Assembly: GCA_015680685.1 (NCBI GenBank)
Contig: MNCI01001492.1
Location: 405,076 to 450,200, forward strand
Direction: 5' to 3'
Source: Gnetum montanum
Taxonomy: Eukaryota; Streptophyta; Gnetopsida; Gnetales; Gnetaceae
Length of the DNA: 45,125 nt
Part shown: piece after piece, positions 22,654-32,455 of the stretch
Position numbering within the stretch: the stretch's first letter is position 1
Layout of the letters: each line of letters opens with the position of its first letter
Program-made: the position numbers and the translations under genes
The notes under the pieces: model-generated
The model's database searches: none
Told to the model about the DNA's origin: nothing
What the model saw: only the letters and a program-made list of their open reading frames with translations

Positions 22654-23482
22654 TGATGAGTGGCGAGGTACCCCTACACTCAACCATACAAATATGAGCG
22701 TTACACACACGAACTAGTCAAACTCCATAGAGTAAGTGCCTACACGCCTTATGGAACACTCAAGGTTAATCATTCATTGTCTTCCTAGACTTACTTGTAT
22801 TTGTCACAGTGTATGGTTAAGTAAGTCTGAGGTATGTGATTTTTATAGCTTTTCTATTTTATCTCCTATGCTAATGAGGTGAAGGGTTGAAGAGACTAAT
22901 TAACTAACTTTAACTAAATAAATAAGCCTTAATTAACCTAGCATCAGCATCCGTTCCCACTTACCGTTCACACCCTGAACCAATGCAACCTTGGTTACCA
23001 AATGCTAATCGTTGCTGGGATCACCAAGCATAACGCATGTGCTCGAAGTTGTCGTACTGTGCACTTAACTAGGGGAGAAGGGTTGAGAGAGAATTAATGA
23101 ATAATAAATAATTTAAATGATAAAAAATAAATAACAGTAATTAAAATCCTAATTAGCCTATCCCATGCACTACAAGGTTTATCCAAGAAGTTCATCTTTA
23201 TTTCCGTACACAAACTTGTGTTCAGGTACAATATTTGCTCGAATAAAGATTCATTCACTTTGGAGCTCCTACTACGGGAACATGGAAAATATTCTATCTC
23301 TAGAGAGGTAAAATTGCCAAATTTTAGCTACGGTCTAGGCCTAGAATGAGAAACAAGGGAGAGCCGCCTCTTATTTATAGACTTGGCGGTGCACCGCGAT
23401 ATCGTGGGGGACGATGCGATATCGCGTATGCAATATCACGTGGGATACAATATCACAGCCCATGCGATATCATGTCCCATCA
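22654..23482 (-). repeat. 3' LTR of element A (829 bp)
   Basis: In sense orientation TGATGGGACATG...CGCCACTCATCA. Five (G/A)ATATC boxes lie at 23398, 23418, 23432, 23449 and 23466; the TATA box (TATTTATA on the plus strand) is at 23372-23379. The plus-strand complement of the polypurine tract, TACTCCCATGACTAAATG, adjoins at 23483-23500. Box spacing differs from the 5' copy (17, 17, 14, 20 against 17, 14, 20, 14 in sense order). Confidence 0.92.
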
Positions 23483-24228
23483 TACTCCCATGACTAAATG
23501 AAAATTCATCCTCAAGTTCCTTACAAAAGATTGGGTCGATATGAGATTATTGACTCAAATGGAACTAATGGTGAATGGGACGACATGTGAACGGATCATC
23601 ATTACAAGACAAGACAAAACTGGTGTTCATTACAACAAGATTGAACACCTTATTACATTTGACATCATGCCTTATTTGGCAATTGAGAAAGAGAGAGAGA
23701 GAGAGAAAGAAGTTTTGTTGCTACCAATGCTAAGATTGCGCCTTTTGTTATCCATCCATAAGTGTGCCATCGATCTTGCTCCTTGCATAGCTGCTTCAGC
23801 ACCGCTCCATTCCAAGCGTTCTCTCCAGATCCAATCCGTTGTTGTATGATTGCCATCTACACACACAACATAGTCTTATATTAGCAAGGGTAAATGAATC
23901 TTCAATGCAGTTGATACCTTGCTTCGGTGAAAGGTCCATTGGCTAGGTTCTGCTATGGTTGATTGCAAGTCTGGAGATATAATATTAATGACTACCAAAG
24001 GTGTAGGGGTTAGGAGAAAATCAAAAAAATTGGGCCACGTACCCCTATGACTAATCGTGAACCTCCGGTAGTGAGAGAATGGAAAACGAAAAGGAACAAG
24101 AAAGATGAAGAAAAAGAGACAACTATAACGTCGATGAAATGTATGTGAAGATGGAAATGAACAAAATTGAGTGGATTGCAAAAATGTTAAAGGAAAGAAT
24201 TTAACTGGTGCACCAAATAGGAATGTTA

Positions 24229-24280
24229 GTGGGTCCTCCCCAAAGCAGGCTTATGCCATTAATGCCCTGACAAACCCACA
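24229..24280 (-). other. Conserved 3' noncoding motif, copy 4 (element A)
   Basis: Plus-strand reading GGGTCCTCCCCAAAGCAGGC then TTATGCCATTAATGCCCTGA, the complement of the box at 703-752. Confidence 0.65.
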
Positions 24281-24346
24281 TTCAAAGAGTCTATAGGCTC
24301 TGGGAATGTCATTTGAAACAAGATTTAAAGTCTTAACCGCAAGAAT

Positions 24347-24598
24347 TTACCAAAAAGAAAACAATGCGTCAACCAAAATATACACTAATGATACAACCAA
24401 CAATGAGGTGAACAATGGAGAGAAGGATGGAGAGAAGAGAATGGAATGGAATCTCAAGAACAAGGTAGTGTACAGCCCCTTGTGGAGTTCATGGTTAATG
24501 CGACTTAGTAGATCCCATTCCAAGTCTGGCCTCAAAAAAACCACATCCAGTGACTTCGCATTAATACATTTGGCTGACCCATCCTCTTGAAGTAACAA
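24347..24598 (-). other. Possible env-like ORF remnant, element A copy
   Basis: An 83-codon sense frame that ends PSFSPLFTSLLVVSLVYILV and then LFSFW-stop, matching the frame at 432-629. It extends further upstream than the D copy. A hydrophobic stretch of about 20 residues could span a membrane. The antisense strand (24306-24590) is also open, so the call is weak. Confidence 0.3.
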
Positions 24599-25227
24599 GA
24601 ATGCCTTCCCAAAGAGTCACCACCATTTCGATGAAACAAAAGAGGAGAAGAATGGGAAGAAAGAAGGGCCTTAGTTAGAGGAAACATTCTTATTTTGAGT
24701 TCCATAACCAGTGCTTGTGGCCCAAGGAATTATTTTTTCTAAGGGGTGTGCTTTGAATTCTCACAGTTTTTTTTTGTTTTATATATTTATGCGTGAGAAC
24801 CACACCATGCAAAGACTTTTTTATTTTTATTTGCTCAGCCTCCCGATAATTAAGTAACGTCGAAACGGTAAGAAAACTCAAGAAGAAAACACCCAAGCAC
24901 CCAAGAGAATGGCCAACACCAATGCATCAAGTTCCCTTGAAGCCACACCCTTTTCAATCCTTGAGTCCTTCCTTAGTTTGAGAAATGCCCAGTCACCGAT
25001 TCGTTGATAGTTCTTATTATTGAAAAAGGATTGTACATTTCCAAGCCAAGAGAGACCATAGAACTAGTGGATGAATGGATGAAGTGGACTCATTGCCTGT
25101 CATATTAAAAGAACCATACCTTAGTATCAACATCATGACTTAAAGGTAAAAACCAAACATTAGCAATCAATAGAAAAATAGTTCATACCATCATGAAGAG
25201 CACTTATTGGTGACAAACTTAATAAGA

Positions 25228-25406
25228 TGGATAACACACACACACACATAAAGAAATGAAAAAGTATAAACAATGTTTTAAAATAAAAAAACACAAGAAA
25301 AGTTAAAGAAATTTGTAAAACAAAAATGTGCAAAACAAAAAACGTGCAAAATAAAAATGTGTAAAACAAAAATGTGTAAAATAAAAATGTGTAAAACAAA
25401 AAACTA
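25228..25406. repeat. CA microsatellite and AAAAATGTGTAAAAC minisatellite
   Basis: ACACACACACAC lies near 25232-25247. From 25318 to 25406 units of AAAATGTG(T/C)AAAA(C/T) repeat about six times with a period near 12-14 bp. The matching place in element C (42490-42530) has only one such unit, so the array expanded in A. Confidence 0.75.
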
Positions 25407-25439
25407 AAAAGAACTGAGGGCCTTGAATGATTAGCATAG

Positions 25440-25670
25440 GTGGCCATCTCCCCCATGACTAAATGGAAAGTGAGAGATCCAAAATAATGAATGTCTATTT
25501 AAATTTCTTAAAAGTGTCCAACTTTTCCCAATTGATGTTCTTAGATTAAGGGGTGGAAGTCGGCGACGCTCATATTCCAATGTATCTATGCCTTCGTTGT
25601 GGCCATGAGCTATTCCCCCAGTTCGTTCCATGCATGTTGGTCGGTTGCTCTTTCGATCAGCTATCAACCA
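25440..25670 (-). pseudogene. RT-leader remnant and pol deletion junction in element A
   Basis: In the gag-protease frame, after one stop, CMERTGGIAHGHNEGIDTLE and LRTSIGKSWTLLRNLN match element C 39393-39530 (CMEPTEGLTCAYIDSIDALE; LKNINWGKLEIPEEF). After about 25490 the similarity jumps directly to the GTCATGGGGGAGATGGCC box (25440-25457), which in C lies after integrase at 42427. This marks an internal deletion of about 2.9 kb removing all of pol. Confidence 0.75.
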
Positions 25671-26447
25671 CTATGTGTTCTCTTGTTGAGTGGTTGCTAC
25701 ATACAAGCACCTTTGTATCTGATTTTCTTGGGCACACCAGTTGCATGCAGGAGATGCAAAGCATTCCTCCATGTCATCACCCTCTGAGTCACTGTATGTG
25801 ATGCATGGAACTTTCCTCTTCTCGATCTTTCCATAAATGTTTAACTCAGATATTTCTAAGGAAAGATCGTGGATCCCTAGGCATGTGTCTATTGTACTTA
25901 GCCATGCCCTTCCCATTATAATTGAGATGTCCCTTTTGTTACTGTTGACTTCTATCACCAGGAAATTAGCTGAGTATGACCAACCACACATAGTGGTAAC
26001 AATGTCCTCCACTAATCCCAAGGGAATGGTGATGGACTGGTCTGCCATCTCTAGTTGAATATTGCTCTTCTTAAGTTGGGGCAAGTTCCAGGCTTGATAC
26101 ATTTCATGTGAGATTAAGTTGACTCCGGAACCTGAGTCAAGAAGAGCCTTGTGTGGTTTGTTCTCGGTGACTTGGAGGTAGATTAAGAAACTTCCAGGGT
26201 TAGATAGTTTCCTGGGAAGGTGGCCTACCTTGATCCAGTCGATTACGGTATGTGTTAACATAACGGTATGCGTTGAGCTCTGTTGTTGGTTTAAAGGGAG
26301 CTTCGAAGCCTTATGTGTTGGAGGAATGTACATAGACTCAACCGCTTGTGGTTGTGAGAGCTTGTTTGGGCTTTTGGTTCTAAAGAAAGGTCTTTTCTTC
26401 TTGCAGTTGTCAGAACCAACAGCGGGTTGAAGGTTTACAGCTCTCAT
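25671..26447 (-). pseudogene. Aspartic protease domain of element A
   Basis: An open frame of 258 codons in phase with gag upstream. The active-site motif ALLDSGSGVNLIS (about residues 105-117) is the retropepsin DSG, followed by a flap-like MADQSITIPLG and IIMGRAWLSTIDTCLGI before the C-terminus. Retropepsins cut the Gag-Pol polyprotein into working parts. It is the longest intact frame in the window and the catalytic triplet is kept. Stops just upstream cut it off from gag, and the element has no pol for it to process. Confidence 0.82.
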
Positions 26448-28892
26448 AGCATTACGTTGCTATGGTTAAGTGGGGAGTTCCCCTTGCATTTTTGGAGCGA
26501 GAGGTAGTGGAACTACCGGCGTAAGAGTGGCGAATGGATTCAAAGAATGGTACATGTGTGGAGTGTCTCCCATAGGAGAAGGAGTCCTAAAATACTCTTG
26601 AACCTAGTAGTGACATTGTGGAGTTGTGTGACCCATTGAGTCACTTGGAGAAACCAGCTGCTACATGTAATATCCACACGGGTCAGGTTTTCGGTAAGGG
26701 TATTGTTGCTTAGGCGATGGCATCCCCCATGATTATGGGTGTTGCCATTGTTGATGTTGCCCGATGGATTGTGGTGGAGTTCCACTTGGATAGTACGTCA
26801 ACGGTTGGTGGAACTGTCTTGGGTTACCTTGGGGATAAGGTAACCTCTGGAGTGCCTGCTGTCTATTAAGTCTCGAGTTGAGTGCATACACCCCAGACTC
26901 TTGTAGATGTGAGATTATGAGGCAACATCCCTTAGGATGGTCATATTGGCAGATCTCACATCCACTGTTATTGTCTATATCCTAATCCACAACCTCATTG
27001 GCCATATTCATTTTTCCCTTACCCTTGTCACGTGCATGGCCTGAATCTCTCCACTTTTTCTTGTCTCTGTCACTACTTCATTCCTCCTTAGACTCTTCTA
27101 CAATTTTTAGGATAGTTTCAATTTTACTATCTAAGGAGCTCCATATTTCATCTACCTTAGCCAATACTTCTGTTGTTAGCTTTTGAAGCAGTTAGGTTTT
27201 TCTGTTCACCAACTCCTCGAGTGGTGACTCATCCTCTTCATCGCAAAATCTCATTCCCTTTTTTCGAAGGGAAGGATCACGATTATATTCTTGCATGCTC
27301 TCTCTTTTCCATAGCTCCCCTTCTTCNTCATCCTCTTCATCGTAAAATCTCATTCCCTTTTTTTGAAGGGAAGGATCACAATTATATTCTTGCATGCTCT
27401 CTCTTTTCCATAGCTCCCCTTCTTCTTTGGCTACTTGCTCCAACAATCGATGAATTTCATGGGACCTAAGTTCAGATAGTCTTCCTTGGGCATATGTCCC
27501 AAGGGTTCTCCTAATTTCGTACCTTAGCCCATTTACGAGGTGGCGTAGTTGATCCCATTGTGCATAACCATGGCTCGGGCAACGATGTAGAAATGCATAG
27601 TATCAGCCCATGGTAGCATCCAAGGGTTTATGAGTTCCTTGCTTCCATCCTTGGATCTGCTTACGCAAGTTAGACACTCTAGAGTATGTTTTGTATTTAT
27701 CGTTGAACAACTCTAGCATCGTACTCCATCTCCTAATGGTTTCTGATTCTAAGGACCAATACCAACTCTCTACTTCCTTGATGAGTGTCCTAGGAAACAA
27801 CTTTAATTTCTGCCACTCATTTTCAATATTTTTCAAGGCACAAGAATCATGGAATGCCTATAAATGATTTTGCATATCAGCATTATATCCCCCCTCAAAT
27901 CGTGGGATGTTATTCATGTCTAAGCGCTTAATATAAGCATCTTTTTGGTGCCTTGTGGGTATTCTAACTACCTCCATGATATCTAGCATACTTCAGGTGG
28001 CAAGTAGGGGTTTTTCATGATCATCTCTTTCATGATTTCGATGATGCCTACGTTGTTCCCTACTTTCCCTTCTTTCATGCCTAGACTCTCTAGACTACCC
28101 TCATCCTCGCTCTCGACTCTCTCATCGAGGTCTCTCATTTTGCTTACCCTTATCCTCATCGTTATGCTCTTGGTGGCTACGTCCTGATGTGGAAGGATAG
28201 GATGAATGATGAGATGAAGGGGAAGAAGAAGGAGAATCATTGCCATGACTATGTTTCTTACCTTCTCTTCTGTGGCTTCGGTCCCGATCGTGATGACAAT
28301 CTGAATACCCGTCCTTGTCATGTGTTTTTGTTCCCTCAGTGAACAGTTGGTGTTCATGGGTATTAGAACTAGGGTTATGGATTTTGGAGCATAAGTTTTG
28401 ATACCCCACCTACTCACCATTGTTAGGAGGGGGAACATCTTTCGATAGAAAACCTGTTATAATGGGTTCACCATCTCTGATCTCACATAGCACGTGCGGG
28501 ACCCCTTTGCCCTTCAACAATGTATGGTGGCTCTCCTTCCACAAGTCCCTTAAATGTTGTGCTTCTGTGGGATCGTAATCCCTTGTATCGAAATATCCTA
28601 CAACGTATTCAACGTATAGCTGTGTCATGCCAATCTGTGCCAGAGCACGGAGGAGCATGTTGGGGATTGCACGATCTGGAGGTAACATAATGTTACCTTG
28701 CAAATCTCACCAATGTAGTTGTTCATCCTGATGGAGGATAAAAGTAAAATTGGGTATGTACTCATCGGGATGAGTATATACTACCTGATACTATTGAGGA
28801 ATTGACGGTTGGTTACGTGTTTTAGATTGTCGACTGTTTCTTGTATGATCCCTAGGTGGTGAAGTGCTCTTGTGAGAAGAAGAAGAAGACAT
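26448..28892 (-). pseudogene. gag: gag of element A
   Basis: One reading frame from MSSSSSHKSTSP at 28892 through to the protease, broken by about a dozen stops. Order: an N-terminal domain (YTHPDEYIPNFTFILHQDEQ... to about 28420) of no recognised family; a Ser/His/Arg-rich linker; the Retrotrans_gag region (LKLFPRTLIKEVESWYWSL, FNDKYKTYSRVSNLRKQI; 27840-27480); a Glu/Lys-rich stretch; a zinc knuckle CEICQYDHPKGCC (26926-26965, C-x2-C-x3-H-x4-C); and a Pro/Gln-rich tail. The short second loop of the knuckle fits Athila-type Gag. A 99-bp duplication at an N (27327) keeps the frame. Confidence 0.85.
27230..27426. repeat. 99-bp direct duplication joined by an N
   Basis: The block at about 27230-27326 (TCATCCTCTTCATCG...CCCCTTCTTC) is repeated at 27328-27426 after an N at 27327, with only three or so base differences (all C/T or G/A). 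It adds 33 codons to gag. A join of two allelic or paralogous reads at a gap is as likely as a real duplication. Confidence 0.75.
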
Positions 28893-29017
28893 TGTGTCTT
28901 ATTCGGTGTGCTAATTACCGTATTTTAATTTTTCATTTAATTAACCCTAAGGGTTCATTTAAGATCCCAACAATGTGAGTGATTTCCTATGTTCTACTTA
29001 GCGCACAAACACTTAGT

Positions 29018-29035
29018 CCCCGGCAACGATGCCAA
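29018..29035 (-). other. Primer-binding site of element A (tRNA-Asp)
   Basis: In sense orientation TTGGCATCGTTGCCGGGGAC immediately follows the 5' LTR. TGGCATCGTTGCCGGGGA differs at only two positions from the complement of the plant tRNA-Asp 3' end. This is the best-preserved primer site in the window and the main evidence for the Athila lineage. Confidence 0.85.
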
Positions 29036-29857
29036 TGATGAGTGGCGAGGTACCCCTACACTCAACCATACGAATACGAGTGTTACACGTGTGATCCAGT
29101 CAAACTCTGCAGACTAAGTGCCTACATGCCTTACGGAACACTTAAGGTTAATCGTTCGTTGTCTTCCCAGACTTACTTATATTTGTCACAGTGTATGGTT
29201 AAGTTTGAGGTATGTGATTTTTATAGCTTTTCTGTTTTCTCTCCTATGCTAATGAGGTGAAGGGTTGAAGAGACTAATCAACTAACTTTAACTAACTAAC
29301 TAAGCCTTAATTAACCTAGCATCAGCATCCGTTCCCACTTACCGTTCACACCCTGAACCAATGCAACCTTGGTTACCAAACGCTAATCATTGATGGGATC
29401 ACCAAGCGTAACGCACGTGCTCGAAGCGATCGTACTATGCACTTAACTATGGGAGAAGGGTTGAGAGAGAATTAATGACTAATAAATCATTTAAATGATA
29501 AAAAATAAATAACAGTAATTAAAATCCTAATTAGCCTATCCCATGCACTACAAGGTTTATCCAAGAAGTTCATCTTTATTGCCGTACACAAACTTGTGTT
29601 CAGGTATAATATTTGCTCGAATAAAGATCCGTTCACTTTGGAGCTCCTACTACGGGCACATGGAAAATATTCTATCTCTGGAGAGGTAAAACTACCAGAG
29701 TTTCGCTACGGTCTAGGCCAAGAATGAGAAACAAGGGAGAACTGCCTCTTATTTATAGACTTGGCGGTGCACCGCGATATCGCGTATGCAATATCGCAAG
29801 GGACGACGCGATATCGCATAAGCAATATCGTTGCCCATGTGATATCACATCCCATCA
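29036..29857 (-). repeat. 5' LTR of element A (822 bp)
   Basis: Sense orientation TGATGGGATGTG...CGCCACTCATCA. (G/A)ATATC boxes lie at 29841, 29824, 29810, 29790 and 29776 (spacings 17, 14, 20, 14, identical to the D LTR); the TATA box (TATTTATA on plus) is at 29750-29757. Compared with the 3' LTR, differences are mostly transitions, often at CG/TG/CA positions. Confidence 0.93.
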
Positions 29858-29862
29858 GTAAT
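29858..29862. repeat. Target-site duplication GTAAT, right
   Basis: Exact copy of 22649-22653. Confidence 0.92.
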
Positions 29863-31330
29863 GCTTTAGATTCAATTAATAGAGGCTTGAATGAATCACA
29901 TTCATTCTCTACACCATAGGATATGTGATTTTGATGCATGGATACTAGATCAAATGATCTTAATCATCTTATAAGTTGTGCCAGGGGAATCCTCCATTTT
30001 TTTACTTGTTTACAATTATTTTAAAATTGCTTGACGAATGCTTGGTCCATGTTAACTTGGTGAATACTCTTCCTTAGTCAGGTAACATTCAAAAGTATGT
30101 TGATAATACCATGCTTATTGTTAGTGCCATGATGAAAAATGCCTTGAGTCTCAATAAGAATCTTACTCTACTCTCTTCTATTACTAGCCTTTAATCAATT
30201 AGATAAAGTCTACAATTTATAATGTTAGATATCCTTGATGACATTTTCCTTGCATTCTTCACACCATTGGTGAGGTCTTCAAACCTTCACTAGATATGTA
30301 CCTTGACATCTCAGTTTTCATCTCTCACACCAATAATTGCTACTATGACTCTACCATGATCACCATCTAAGAACACTTATTTGATTGGAATGGTTTGCAT
30401 CTATCCTCTGTTGATCATTTCCTTCTAGTGCGGATGGTCCTCCAAGTGATCTTGCTATGCAGGGCCACCACCACCTCTTCTTCTAATACCATCATGTCCA
30501 ACATTAATAGAATCTTTCAATGTTTCATCTATTTTAGTTTAGATACTAATGCAAAGCTTCATCTTATTTCCTAGGAGCACATGGCCTATCCTACATTTTC
30601 TAAAGGATTGGTATCATCCCTTTTACCCATGTGGTTATGTGTAGGCTTTTCAATCTTATCATTGCCAACTTGGAGCCTCATTCTCACAACCAAATACCAT
30701 TCCCTATGAAACCATCATACCATGCATGCATCATGATCATTTACTCAACTTAATCTCAACACACTATACTACTTCAAATCTTTTCCATGGAATCATCTAC
30801 CTTCATAGATGTCCTTTGTTGATTGTCAATGATAAGCACATGTGTAACATGTATGATCAACATGCTTATAATTGGATCCATAGTAATTATAGTACTAACT
30901 TTGCAATCCTCTAGGCAACTATTTCCATTTTTGAATCAATCCAATCCATCCCTTCAAGTTACCATCCTTGTACTACAACTTCCTTTAATGTTGCATTCAT
31001 GGTAAATATAACACACCATACTTGAAGGACATCATGCTTAGCGATTTTTGGTTCTTAGTACCCTTGAATTCTCCCCTAATGATTGCATTAATTCCATGGC
31101 ATGGTACTCATTATTCATTTCAACATGTAACACCAACCTAGTGCATGTATGGAACATCTTGGTTATGTCGTGCATTCAAATTTTTGTGACTCACTTTCCA
31201 AGATGCTATTCTTACCTAGGCTAACCTCCACCATTTAAGATTCTATGGCCTTGGCCAATGCACACTATGCAAAGTGGTCAATGAAAATACATTGCATCTT
31301 TTTGAAAGCTACAAGTTCATCATGGTGCTT
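29863..31330 (+). mobile_element. LINE-1 remnant, 3' part (RT core to zf-RVT)
   Basis: Continues the LINE-1 interrupted at 22653. Near 29968-30030 LCQGNPPFFYLFTIILKLLD matches the L1 motif (R)GLRQGDPLSPYLF. At 30096-30107 TATGTTGATAAT gives YVDN in place of the catalytic (Y/F)ADD. At 31253-31310 GQCTLCKVVNENTLHLFESY matches the zf-RVT cysteine motif found after RT in plant L1 elements, with the last Cys turned into Tyr. Stops occur throughout. Confidence 0.75.
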
Positions 31331-32199
31331 TGTATAGTCCTACAAGATCTTAACCACATCTCTCAAGATCTTATTATCACCCTTGGACATGATCCTTTGC
31401 TAGATGGTTTCTATGTTGCTACTTGAAGGGTGATTGTTGATTGGGAAATATGATGATAGTGAAACAAGCTATTATTTACAAAATCCCCTAGTCTCTCACT
31501 CTTGCATCTTACACATAACATCTATGCTACCACCTCTTGCCTAAGCACAAAGCTCACTAATCCACTTATTTACCCAAACACTCACCCAACCATAATGAGT
31601 ATGTAGTTTATTTGCTATGAGCCTACTAATGCTATTAACATTTATGCTTTTGTGGCCTAATCGACCTTCACTACTAATGGTTGGCAAACTTTCTTTGATT
31701 TTTCACTACTTTGACAAGCTCTTGCAAATGGGATGCCTCTATGTAAGCACAAGGGTCTCCTTGATGTGCTTGCTTGGGAACAAGATATTTTTGACATGGA
31801 CATTCCTCCATTAGACTAAGAGTAGGTGCTCAAACCTATTGTGTTACCTACTGTGCATAAGCATCTAGAAGCACTATCACCCTGATAATATCATTCCCTG
31901 AGAAGGCTCTTCGAAGAGACATATTGCTTAAGCTGGTCCTTTTAATGACTAGAATGTGGAAGTAGGTTCCAAATACATGCCATCTTCGATGCCTACATTA
32001 TCGTAAGGCCTTACCTCCTCCCACCACTTAGAAATGCCTAACCCACCTTTATAACAGCCTCCTTTAACACTTCCTAGGCCCCTTCCCATGATTCGACCTT
32101 GAATGCCCTATTTGCACATTTATAGGATGTTGCTTGTGCATTCATAACTAGTCTACGTCATCCACCTCACAAACATGCATCACCAAACCACAATGATGA
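31331..32199. other. Unclassified DNA downstream of the LINE-1
   Basis: Contains partly readable plus-strand frames (31617-31814 and neighbours), but no domain I can name. It may be the distal end of the LINE-1 or another old insertion. No terminal poly(A) or target duplication was seen. Confidence 0.35.
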
Positions 32200-32455
32200 T
32201 CAAAATCCATACCCACCTACCCCATCTATCCTCTAAATATCAATAAATTTTCAGTTTCATCAATTTCAAGGTACGCAATCATTATTATTGATGATCATGC
32301 CATCCCTCCTTCCCTCTCAAAATCCATATTCACCCAGTTCACCCACCCCATCTATCCTGTAAATATCAATAATCCATATTCACTCAGCCCATCTATCCTG
32401 TAAATATCAATAAATTCTCAGCTTCACTCTGATCAATCAATTTCAGGGTACGCTT
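32200..32455 (+). repeat. Triplicated segment with CCATCTATCC...AAATATCAATAA
   Basis: CCCATCTATCC(T)NTAAATATCAATAA occurs near 32221-32248, 32348-32373 and 32390-32412. The first and third continue with ATTYTCAG-TTCA...CAATTTCARGGTACGC. CCATATTCACYCAG also repeats. Local duplications of about 40 and 130-170 bp explain this. Confidence 0.65.

Larger units (their letters stand above)
23483..25160 (-). other. 3' noncoding region of element A
   Basis: Reverse complement of the element D 3' region (1-1531) over 23483-24983, with the same order of conserved boxes. These are the CVDGNH frames (23665-23866), a second TCATAGGGGTAC box (near 24040-24056, matching 927-940), the conserved motif (24229-24280), the membrane-segment frame (24347-24598) and an A-rich stretch (24760-24840). 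A GA microsatellite lies at 23690-23709. It may hold a dead env-like gene, but nothing proves coding. Confidence 0.7.
22654..29857 (-). mobile_element. Element A: Athila-like LTR retrotransposon lacking pol
   Basis: 7,204 bp on the minus strand. Order in sense direction: 5' LTR 29857-29036, tRNA-Asp primer site, gag plus protease in one frame (28892-25671), a short RT-leading remnant, a deletion, a 2-kb 3' noncoding region, polypurine tract, 3' LTR 23482-22654. Perfect GTAAT duplications flank it and it splits a LINE-1. All of RT, RNase H and integrase (about 2.9 kb in element C) is missing. The two LTRs differ by many transitions, so the insertion is not recent. Confidence 0.95.

Noticed and set aside
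25553-26430. Plus-strand ORFs opposite the protease
   Set aside because: Shadow frames of the minus-strand gag-protease gene of element A.
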